In this document: positions 1 through 6,134 of the stretch, one piece after another | How positions within the stretch are numbered: position 1 is the first letter of the stretch | How the letters are laid out: each line of letters starts with the position of its first letter | Assembly (NCBI GenBank): GCA_947461985.1 | Contig: CANHNT010000040.1 | Location: forward strand, 1 to 10,870 | DNA length: 10,870 nucleotides | From: Bacteroidota bacterium | GTDB lineage: Bacteria > Bacteroidota > Bacteroidia > Chitinophagales > Chitinophagaceae | Direction: 5' to 3' | Position numbers and translations under genes: made by a program | Notes under the pieces: generated by a model | The model's input: the letters and a program-made list of their open reading frames with translations, nothing else | Databases searched by the model: none | Told to the model about the DNA's origin: nothing

Positions 1-1
1 A

Positions 2-199
2 GGTAGCCATGAAGTATTTGATTATACCTATAATGAGCAACATGAATTGCTCGATATTATGTGGAAAGAAAATAACAAAATGAACGTTCATATAGTATTT
101 ACCTACTACCCTAACCATTTAGTGAAAACAAGAATGATTATGTCAAATGTAAAAGCATTTCCTTCTTGTAAAACGGAATATGTTTACAATTTTAAGTAG
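2..199 (+). CDS. C-terminal end of an unrecognised protein (partial)
   Basis: Frame 2 is open from the left edge to a TAG at 197-199, giving 65 residues of a protein that begins outside the window. The fragment is rich in aromatic and charged residues with alternating hydrophobic positions (for example YTYNEQHELL, VHIVFTYYPN, and the ending EYVYNFK). This suggests beta-strand repeats such as those in extracytoplasmic Bacteroidota proteins, loosely like YD/RHS-type strands. That resemblance is only an impression, and no family is assigned. The frame is probably real because it runs in good codon context to a stop that abuts, tail to tail, the stop of the minus-strand ATPase gene 6 bp away. Function unknown. 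Confidence 0.6.
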   Translation, partial: GSHEVFDYTYNEQHELLDIMWKENNKMNVHIVFTYYPNHLVKTRMIMSNVKAFPSCKTEYVYNFK

Positions 200-205
200 T
201 AACTT

Positions 206-1567
206 CTACTTCATTTTAGCAACTTCTTCTTCAAACCAATCTAAATATCCTGTAAGTTGAGCGCTTAAAGAATAAGGAAGATTTAATAAATAAAATTCCT
301 TTCCTAAAGGTGTTTTAATGTGACTAATGGATAATTTTCCACCATAAACTCTTACAGCTAAATTATGGTTCGCATCATTCATAAATAAATGTAATGATTT
401 CAACTTCCCTTCTGCTCCAGATTTTACTTCAATAGGAATGAGTTTACTATTATGTATTACCACATAATCTACTTCAGCTTGTGAGGTTTTTTTCTCTCTT
501 GTCCAAAAATTTAATCCACTCAACGCACCATGTTCGTTGGCTATAATTTCTTGTCCAACTAAATGCTCAATCATGTGACCTTCATACACCGAATGTAAAT
601 CGTTGGTAGAAATAATTTCTTTTTGAATACCTACATAATAATTCATCAAACCAGTATCTAAAACATGTAAACGAGGCGATTTTTTTAGTTCTAGCACTAT
701 AGGCAAAACAGTGTTTACTGTTGGATAAATTAATTGAATCAACATCGCTTTTTCTAACGTACGCAATGCTTCACCCATTTCTCTTGAGCCATAATTTGAG
801 TTGCCAAATTCTTGAAATTTTATTCTTTTCCCGGCTTCTAATAAAGTTGATTTTATGGCATGTCTAATGATTTGTAATTGTGTAGAATTTTTAGCATATT
901 TTTCTACATCATCCAAGTAGGAAGCAATCAACGATTCGTAATATGGTTTTAAAGCTTTTAAATCTTTTCTTTTGGCATATTCTTTCACAATTTCGGGCAT
1001 GCCACCTATGAGTGCAAATGTTCTAAATAGCGACATTAATTTCTCATGTGCAAACTCATTTAAAGGAATCGTATTGTATTGTTGTAACGCGGCTTCTTCA
1101 TTAATTGTTCTCAAAAATTCTATGAATGTAAAAGGCCTCAACACCATATACTCTACCCTGCCAACAGGAAACGAATGTTGGTTATCAAATAATATTTCGA
1201 GTAAAGAACCAGCTGCAATTACATAAATTTCTGGGTATAATTCATAGAAATAACGCAACAAATTCATTGCTTCTGGCACTTCCTGAATTTCATCTATAAA
1301 AATGAGTGTTTTTTCTTTTTTTGAATAGAATTTATTTTTCAAAAAAAAGATACGTTCAATGAGCTTGTCCATATTCTCAAATTCATCAAAAGGAATACGG
1401 TCTTGTTTGATTTCTAAATTTAGATAAATATATTGATTAAATTCTTTACCAAACTCATGCACAGTAGTAGTTTTACCTACTTGACGAGCACCTCTTAACA
1501 CAAGGGGCTTTTGCCCTGAATTAGATGCCCAAAATCGCATTGCATTTAGTATATTTCTATTAGTCAT
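206..1567 (-). CDS. AAA_14/DUF4143 family ATP-binding protein
   Basis: This 453-residue protein has the usual length and layout of the AAA_14 (N-terminal) plus DUF4143 (C-terminal) family. Walker A is GARQVGKTT at residues 26-34, Walker B is LIFIDEIQ at 88-95 (D92, E93), and a sensor-like strand VIAAGSLLEIL starts near 116. The C-terminal part carries EVDYVV (D367) followed by PIEVKSG (E380, K382), a PD-(D/E)XK-type D-x12-ExK signature. No signal peptide or membrane segment is seen, so it should be cytoplasmic. The cellular role of the family is poorly defined; these genes are common, often single-gene accessory cargo in bacteria and archaea. The ATG at 1565-1567 is fixed because an in-frame TAA (1577-1579) lies four codons upstream with no start codon between. 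There is no Shine-Dalgarno site. The gene stands alone, convergent with the fragment on its left and divergent from uvrA. Family call is firm; nuclease activity is inferred. Confidence 0.9.
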   Translation of the reverse strand: MTNRNILNAMRFWASNSGQKPLVLRGARQVGKTTTVHEFGKEFNQYIYLNLEIKQDRIPFDEFENMDKLIERIFFLKNKFYSKKEKTLIFIDEIQEVPEAMNLLRYFYELYPEIYVIAAGSLLEILFDNQHSFPVGRVEYMVLRPFTFIEFLRTINEEAALQQYNTIPLNEFAHEKLMSLFRTFALIGGMPEIVKEYAKRKDLKALKPYYESLIASYLDDVEKYAKNSTQLQIIRHAIKSTLLEAGKRIKFQEFGNSNYGSREMGEALRTLEKAMLIQLIYPTVNTVLPIVLELKKSPRLHVLDTGLMNYYVGIQKEIISTNDLHSVYEGHMIEHLVGQEIIANEHGALSGLNFWTREKKTSQAEVDYVVIHNSKLIPIEVKSGAEGKLKSLHLFMNDANHNLAVRVYGGKLSISHIKTPLGKEFYLLNLPYSLSAQLTGYLDWFEEEVAKMK

Positions 1568-1649
1568 GTCACAAAGTTAGGGTAAATTTATTGATTATTT
1601 GTCACAAAGTTAGGGTAAATTTATTGATTATTTGTCACAAAGTTAGGGT
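1567..1649. repeat. 33-bp tandem direct repeat, 2.5 copies
   Basis: The unit beginning TGTCACAAAGTTAGGG is repeated at 1567-1599 and 1600-1632 without a mismatch. A third partial copy matches for 17 bp (1633-1649) and then diverges. The first T of the array is the last base of the complement of the ATPase start codon, so the array begins exactly at the gene start. Each copy holds CAAAGTTA, which reads TAACTTTG on the minus strand. Unit junctions form an odd palindrome, TTTGTCACAAA, at 1598-1608 and 1631-1641. The period is a multiple of three and close to three helical turns. Confidence 0.97.
1572..1645 (-). promoter_or_regulatory. Triplicated Bacteroidota -7 promoter box for the ATPase gene
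   Basis: Read on the minus strand, TAACTTTG matches the Bacteroidota -7 consensus TAnnTTTG three times, at 1572-1579, 1605-1612 and 1638-1645, spaced 33 bp apart. The proximal box ends four bases before the ATG. With transcription starting about four bases after the box, the mRNA would have essentially no leader, while the two distal boxes would give leaders of about 33 and 66 nt. A well-placed -33 TTTG is not seen: the TTTG of the preceding copy lies 25 bp upstream of each box, which is wider than usual. The call is consensus matching plus inference. Confidence 0.55.
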
Positions 1650-1936
1650 GATTTTAAAAAATTAAATACAACAAATCCATATTTTCAGGATCTAAAATCT
1701 TATACTCATTTTCATTTTCTAAAAAAAATATCATTAGGATTACAACCATAAAAAAATTATCAATCCTCTGAATATTAAATATTTCAATAAGGTTAATTTA
1801 CAAATAAAATTAAACTTTTAAAATTGATTCCTACAAGAAAAGCTAAAAAAAGTTAATTACTTGCCTGGTGCTATCGCCGTTGTCGATGAAAAAGTTTCAG
1901 ACCTCGACCTCAAAAAAACAAATACCCTATTTACAA

Positions 1937-1964
1937 TTCAACATTAATCATTCAACTTTAATCA
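1937..1964. repeat. 14-bp tandem duplication upstream of uvrA
   Basis: TTCAACATTAATCA (1937-1950) is followed directly by TTCAACTTTAATCA (1951-1964), which differs at one base. The pair ends two bases before the predicted -7 box of uvrA, in the place where a -33 region or an upstream regulator site would sit. Its function is unknown. It may simply be replication slippage in AT-rich DNA. Confidence 0.8.
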
Positions 1965-1965
1965 T

Positions 1966-1973
1966 TAATTTTG
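1966..1973 (+). promoter_or_regulatory. Predicted -7 box of uvrA, next to the start codon
   Basis: TAATTTTG matches TAnnTTTG and ends four bases (AAAC) before the uvrA ATG at 1978. The same box-N4-ATG geometry is found at the ATPase gene. The box contains part of an in-frame TGA (1972-1974), so translation cannot start further upstream. Together these features suggest a leaderless or one-base-leader mRNA. There is no recognisable -33 TTG at the usual distance, so confidence is limited. Confidence 0.45.
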
Positions 1974-1977
1974 AAAC

Positions 1978-4800
1978 ATGTCAGACCACATAGAAGTGAT
2001 TGGTGCTAGGGAGCACAATTTGAAAAATATTGATGTAAAGATTCCGAAAAATAAATTGACAGTTATCACTGGAATTAGTGGTAGTGGCAAGTCTTCGTTG
2101 GCTTTTGACACCATTCATGCCGAAGGACAACGTCGATATATGGAAAGTTTTTCGGCTTATGCTCGTCAGTTTGTGGGAAGCATGGAACGACCAGATGTTG
2201 ACAAAATTGATGGACTTTCACCTGTGGTGGCCATTGAGCAAAAAACAACGAATAAAAGCCCCCGTTCTACAGTTGGAACAGTGACAGAAATTTATGATTT
2301 TTTACGTTTACTTTTTGCACGTGCAGGAGAAGCATACAGTTATAATACGGGAAAAAAAATGGTTCGCTATTCGGAAGAAGAAATGTTAGATCTCATTTTT
2401 GATTTATTTAATGGCAAAAAAATTTTAGTGTTAGCTCCAATCATTAAAGGTCGTAAAGGACATTACAGAGAATTATTTGAGCAACTGCGAAAGCAAGGCT
2501 ATTTAAGGGTTAGAGTAGATGGCGATGTATTGGAATTGAAAGAAAAAATGCAAGTGGACAGATACAAGGTGCATGATATTGAAGTGGTGATTGATCGATT
2601 GACTGCCGATAAAAATTCATCGCAACGTTTGGTGGAAAGTTTGCAAAGTGCCTTAAAAATTGGCAATGATCAAGTGATGATTTTAAATCATGATGATGCT
2701 ACTGATGTTCGATTATTATCTAAATTATTGATGTGTGCCGAAACAGGCATTTCGTATGACGAGCCTTCGCCAAATGCTTTTTCATTTAATTCGCCTTATG
2801 GTGCTTGCCCTCAATGCAAAGGGCTTGGAACGGTTTATTCAATTGACATGAAGGCTGTAATGCCCGACCAATCTGTTTCTATTGCTGATGGCGGAATTGC
2901 GCCATTGGGTTTGGCAAGAGATACCTACATTTATCAGCAAGTGCTTGCTTTAGGTAAAAAATATAAATTTGATGTCTACAAACCGATTTCTTCGCTTTCA
3001 GAAAAAGCATTGAATATGGTTTTATATGGTTCGGAAGATTCTAAAATAGACATGGCCATTGATATTGAAGAAGAAATGACAGAAGTGATTCCGACTCAAT
3101 TTGAAGGAATTGTAAACATGGTGATTCGTTGGTTTGGGGATACTAAAAGTGAACATGTAAAACAATGGGCAGAAAAGTATATGGTGGTAACCAACTGCCC
3201 TACTTGCAAAGGTGCTCGATTGAAAAAAGAAAGTTTGTGGTTTAAGATAGACGAAAAAAATATTTTTGAATTAAGCGAACTTAATTTATCAGAATTAAAA
3301 AATTGGTTGAAAGGAATTGAAAAACGATTGAATAAAAAACAAAATGTAATTGCCAAAGAAATTATCAATGAAATTAATGAACGCATTGATTTTTTATTGG
3401 AGGTTGGCTTAGATTATTTGACATTAAATAGAGTTTCGAGAAGTTTGAGTGGTGGAGAAAGTCAACGTATTCGATTGGCAACGCAAATTGGTTCGAAGCT
3501 AAAAGGCATTACTTATATTTTGGATGAACCAAGTATTGGTTTACATCAACGAGATAATGAACGACTAATTAAAGCACTAAAAAGCTTACGAGATGTTGGC
3601 AATACGGTTATTGTAGTGGAACATGATAAAGATATTATGTTGTGTGCCGACCACTTGATTGATGTAGGGCCAGGCGCAGGAAGATTTGGTGGAAACATTG
3701 TGAGTGAAGGACCTCCTAAAACATTTTTAAAACAAAACACACCCACTGCCAATTTTTTAAAAGGCACTCAAAAAATTGAGATACCAAAAGAAAGACGAAA
3801 AGGCAAAGAACAATCTATTCTTTTAAAAGGAGCGAATGGAAATAATTTACAAAAAGTAAATGCAGAATTTCCGTTGGGTAAATTTATTTGTGTGACTGGT
3901 GTATCAGGCAGTGGAAAATCGACCTTGATTACAGAAACATTTTATCCATTGTTATCGCAATATGTGTATGATAGTAAAACAAAACCTTTGGAATATAAAT
4001 CCATAGAAGGGTTAGAATTAATTGACAAAGTCATTGAAATTGACCAATCGCCTATTGGACGAACACCTCGAAGTAATCCTGCAACGTATTGTAATTTCTT
4101 CAATGACGTTCGGCAATTGTTTGCCATTATTCCTGAAGCAAAAATTAGAGGTTATAAACCCGGTCGGTTTTCGTTTAATGTAAAAGGAGGACGATGTGAA
4201 ACATGTGAAGGTGCTGGTATGAAAACAATTGAAATGAATTTCTTACCTGATGTGCATGTGTTTTGCGAACGTTGCAATGGCAAACGTTTTAACAGAGAAA
4301 CCTTAGAGATAAAATATAAAGGAAAATCAATCAGTGATATTTTAGAAATGACGGTTGCAGAAGCCACCGATTTTTTTAAACATATTCCTTCGCTTTATAG
4401 AAAAGTAAAAACGTTGGAAGAAGTTGGTTTGGGCTATATCACCCTTGGACAAAGTGCAACCACATTAAGTGGTGGAGAAGCACAAAGGGTAAAATTAGCG
4501 ACTGAATTAAGCAAAAAAGATACTGGAAGAACGTTTTATATTTTAGATGAACCAACTACTGGTTTGCACTTTCAAGACATTGAATTGCTGTTGGGTGTTT
4601 TACAAAAATTGGTTGATAGAGGCAATACGGTTTTAGTAATTGAACACAATTTGGATGTAGTGAAAGTGAGTGACCACATCATTGATCTTGGTCCAGAAGG
4701 TGGCTCAGGTGGAGGAAAAATAATTGCCACAGGTACTCCTGAAGAAGTTATTAAAAACAAACACAGTGTTACAGGGAAGTTTTTAGCATTGGAAATGTAG
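1978..4800 (+). CDS. uvrA: UvrA, excinuclease ABC subunit A
   Basis: This 940-residue protein is the damage-sensing ATPase of nucleotide excision repair. It acts as a dimer in the cytoplasm, scans DNA with UvrB and loads UvrB at lesions. It has the full tandem ABC architecture. Walker A motifs are GISGSGKSS at residues 32-40 and GVSGSGKST from 641. Signature motifs LSGGE lie at 490-494 and 830-834, each followed by a Walker B (YILDEPSIGLH and YILDEPTTGLH). The C-terminal zinc module is intact (C740, C743, C763, C766). The N-terminal module has CPQC at 277-280 but CAET at 253-256, so one of the four usual cysteine positions is threonine; a further CPTC occurs in the insertion region. Length and motifs indicate an intact, functional gene. 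The start is fixed by an in-frame TGA two codons upstream. No uvrB or uvrC is in the window. The next gene, 101 bp downstream, seems to have its own start signals. Confidence 0.98.
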   Translation: MSDHIEVIGAREHNLKNIDVKIPKNKLTVITGISGSGKSSLAFDTIHAEGQRRYMESFSAYARQFVGSMERPDVDKIDGLSPVVAIEQKTTNKSPRSTVGTVTEIYDFLRLLFARAGEAYSYNTGKKMVRYSEEEMLDLIFDLFNGKKILVLAPIIKGRKGHYRELFEQLRKQGYLRVRVDGDVLELKEKMQVDRYKVHDIEVVIDRLTADKNSSQRLVESLQSALKIGNDQVMILNHDDATDVRLLSKLLMCAETGISYDEPSPNAFSFNSPYGACPQCKGLGTVYSIDMKAVMPDQSVSIADGGIAPLGLARDTYIYQQVLALGKKYKFDVYKPISSLSEKALNMVLYGSEDSKIDMAIDIEEEMTEVIPTQFEGIVNMVIRWFGDTKSEHVKQWAEKYMVVTNCPTCKGARLKKESLWFKIDEKNIFELSELNLSELKNWLKGIEKRLNKKQNVIAKEIINEINERIDFLLEVGLDYLTLNRVSRSLSGGESQRIRLATQIGSKLKGITYILDEPSIGLHQRDNERLIKALKSLRDVGNTVIVVEHDKDIMLCADHLIDVGPGAGRFGGNIVSEGPPKTFLKQNTPTANFLKGTQKIEIPKERRKGKEQSILLKGANGNNLQKVNAEFPLGKFICVTGVSGSGKSTLITETFYPLLSQYVYDSKTKPLEYKSIEGLELIDKVIEIDQSPIGRTPRSNPATYCNFFNDVRQLFAIIPEAKIRGYKPGRFSFNVKGGRCETCEGAGMKTIEMNFLPDVHVFCERCNGKRFNRETLEIKYKGKSISDILEMTVAEATDFFKHIPSLYRKVKTLEEVGLGYITLGQSATTLSGGEAQRVKLATELSKKDTGRTFYILDEPTTGLHFQDIELLLGVLQKLVDRGNTVLVIEHNLDVVKVSDHIIDLGPEGGSGGGKIIATGTPEEVIKNKHSVTGKFLALEM

Positions 4801-4888
4801 ATGAAAAAACAATAAGCATTTGTCAGATTGCTGTTAAGCATTGATTTTATTTTACCCTCCATTTAATTACCTCACCTATTCATATTAT

Positions 4889-4897
4889 TAATATTTG
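4889..4897 (+). promoter_or_regulatory. Weak -7-like box before the pentapeptide-repeat gene
   Basis: TAATATTTG resembles TAnnTTTG but has three bases rather than two between TA and TTTG. Its TTTG ends four bases (CTTT) before the ATG at 4902, repeating the spacing seen at the ATPase gene and uvrA. No -33 element or Shine-Dalgarno site is visible. The imperfect match makes this a weak call, supported mainly by the repeated geometry. Confidence 0.25.
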
Positions 4898-4901
4898 CTT
4901 T

Positions 4902-5474
4902 ATGGCTGAAACTCAATATTCAAATTTAACAATCACAAAAAAAGATTTTACGGAAAGCCATTTGCCTAAAGGCGAATATGAAAATTGCACGTTTAGTAAT
5001 TGTAACTTCTCTAATTCTTCATTAGCAAACATCATCTTTTTTGAATGCACATTTGAAAGTTGTAATTTAAGTTTATGCAATTTAAATAATACATCTTTTA
5101 GAGATGTTGTTTTTGAAAATTGTAAACTATTGGGCCTTCATTTTCAACATGGCAACCCATTTTGTTTTTCGATTAAATTAGCAAATTGCAATTTAAACCA
5201 TTCCTCGTTTTATAAATTACAATTAAAAAAAACAATATTCAATCAATGCCAATTGCATGAAGTAGATTTTTCAGAAAGCGATTTAACCAATGCTGTTTTT
5301 GAGCAATGTGATTTATTAGGCGCAATTTTTGAACGAACGAATTTAGAAAAATGCGATTTTAGAACTTCTATTCATTTTAGTATTTCGCCAGAAAGAAATA
5401 AACTAAAAAAAGCAAAATTTTCGCATCTTACGATTGCTGGTTTATTAAATGAATATGGAATTATTATTGAATAG
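4902..5474 (+). CDS. Pentapeptide-repeat protein with a cysteine ladder
   Basis: This 190-residue protein is almost entirely pentapeptide repeats, which fold into a right-handed quadrilateral beta-helix. Central Phe/Leu/Tyr residues recur every five positions from F16 to F81. After a loop that shifts the register by two (around HGNPF, 83-87), they recur from L98 to F153. Ten of the eleven cysteines (29, 34, 49, 54, 59, 74, 96, 116, 136, 151) sit two residues before a central residue, so they stack along one inward-facing ladder. After the helix come SPERNKLKKAKFSHLTIAG and the end LLNEYGIIIE, which resembles the C-terminal helix and tail of Qnr-type proteins. No signal peptide is present, so it should be cytoplasmic. 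Known Qnr/MfpA relatives mimic DNA and protect gyrase; whether this one does is inference. It lies between uvrA and an unrecognised gene on the same strand. ATG at 4902 is the first Met in frame. Confidence 0.85.
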   Translation: MAETQYSNLTITKKDFTESHLPKGEYENCTFSNCNFSNSSLANIIFFECTFESCNLSLCNLNNTSFRDVVFENCKLLGLHFQHGNPFCFSIKLANCNLNHSSFYKLQLKKTIFNQCQLHEVDFSESDLTNAVFEQCDLLGAIFERTNLEKCDFRTSIHFSISPERNKLKKAKFSHLTIAGLLNEYGIIIE

Positions 5475-5503
5475 TTTATTTAAAAAACTTGACCAATCTA
5501 TTA

Positions 5504-5511
5504 TACATTTG
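5504..5511 (+). promoter_or_regulatory. Predicted -7 box for the 180-residue protein gene
   Basis: TACATTTG is an exact TAnnTTTG match, 18 bases before the ATG at 5530. It predicts a leader of about 14 nt that is A-rich (AAAAATTTAAAAA) and has no Shine-Dalgarno site, as is usual in Bacteroidota. It lies in the 55-bp gap after the pentapeptide gene, so this gene may be transcribed independently. No convincing -33 element was found. Confidence 0.45.
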
Positions 5512-5529
5512 TAAAGAAAAATTTAAAAA

Positions 5530-6072
5530 ATGATTTCCATTAATTTAATAGACAGCGTAACTCGATATAAACTTGAATCAGAAAACAAGAAACAAAAACG
5601 TGCCTTGTGGAATGACAGTGTCAAACAATTATTAATTGACACTATTTCTAAAATTGTTTCAACACATGAGATTGGATGGAGTATGGAACTGATGGGAAGC
5701 AGTACCAATGTAGAAGGAGTTACGTTAACTTTTGGCGATATTATTATTGGTGTAGAGCCTACCATAAACGAGCCCATTACTGAAGGAGAGGAAGTAAAAC
5801 CCGAAAATGTAGAAGTCAAATATTACACCAAACATGAAGGAACTTTGGCATTTAGTCAAGCATATACTGGCGATATTTTCATCATCATTGCCTACCCTAC
5901 CATTGAAGAAATTATTAATCCAAGAGATACTCAAAAATTAGAAATGCGTGTTAATCCTTCAAAAATAACGGCTGCTTTTATTGAGCAACAAGTAGCTAAT
6001 TTTTTAGATGAAATTATAAAATGGGAATCATCCCCACTCTATAATGACATTGGCTTTGTGGTGAAACGATAG
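5530..6072 (+). CDS. Unrecognised 180-residue protein
   Basis: I do not recognise this family. The 180-residue product has no signal peptide, transmembrane segment or cysteine and should be a soluble cytoplasmic protein. The N-terminal 45 residues look helical and charged (for example ESENKKQKRALWND, then VKQLLIDTISKIVS). The middle is probably beta-rich (GVTLTFGDIIIGVEP, EVKYYTKHEGTLAF, GDIFIIIAYPT). The C-terminus returns to a helix (AAFIEQQVANFLDEIIKW). An acidic linker (EPITEGEEVKPENVE) sits near residue 80-95. It follows the pentapeptide gene by 55 bp on the same strand and converges on the transporter operon with a 62-bp gap. Codon use and an exact -7 box upstream support it as a real gene. 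Function unknown. Confidence 0.8.
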   Translation: MISINLIDSVTRYKLESENKKQKRALWNDSVKQLLIDTISKIVSTHEIGWSMELMGSSTNVEGVTLTFGDIIIGVEPTINEPITEGEEVKPENVEVKYYTKHEGTLAFSQAYTGDIFIIIAYPTIEEIINPRDTQKLEMRVNPSKITAAFIEQQVANFLDEIIKWESSPLYNDIGFVVKR

Positions 6073-6134
6073 AAGAAAAATTAGAGATAACTGTATTCGA
6101 TTTTGCAATCTCAATTAAATTATTCTTTAAAAAA

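Larger units (their letters stand above)
1650..1977. other. Gene-poor region between the ATPase gene and uvrA
   Basis: These 328 bp separate two divergently oriented genes. Most of it is very AT-rich: about 18% GC over 1741-1860 by direct count. It contains a GC-rich island at 1861-1911, a 14-bp tandem duplication at 1937-1964, and the predicted uvrA -7 box at 1966-1973. On the minus strand a frame is open from 1797 to a TAA at 1654-1656 (first ATG at 1747-1749, 31 residues, containing ENENEYKILDPENMDLLY). It is short enough to arise by chance. No tRNA, hairpin terminator or insertion sequence end was seen. Confidence 0.7.

Noticed and set aside
194..211. Inverted repeat AAGTAG-TAACTT-CTACTT joining the two convergent stop codons, as a bidirectional terminator
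   Set aside because: The stem is only six pairs with two G-C pairs, and neither side has a proper T-tract. The symmetry partly comes from the two TAG stops facing each other.
972..1226. Plus-strand 84-codon open frame inside the ATPase gene
   Set aside because: It lies antisense within a gene whose own frame has clear Walker motifs; no family resemblance of its own.
1577..1650. TTAGGG motifs, as telomere-like repeats
   Set aside because: They occur once per 33-bp unit rather than in uninterrupted hexamer arrays; chance within the promoter repeat.
4801..4815. Five-codon frame (ATG to TAA) directly after the uvrA stop
   Set aside because: Too short to support as a gene and no start signal beyond its position.
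4572..4862. Minus-strand 96-codon open frame over the end of uvrA
   Set aside because: Mostly antisense to the conserved second ABC domain of UvrA, so it is a shadow frame.
6073..6134. GAGAT...ATCTC between the convergent genes as a shared terminator
   Set aside because: Only five pairs across a loop of about 19 bases, with no suitable T-tract.
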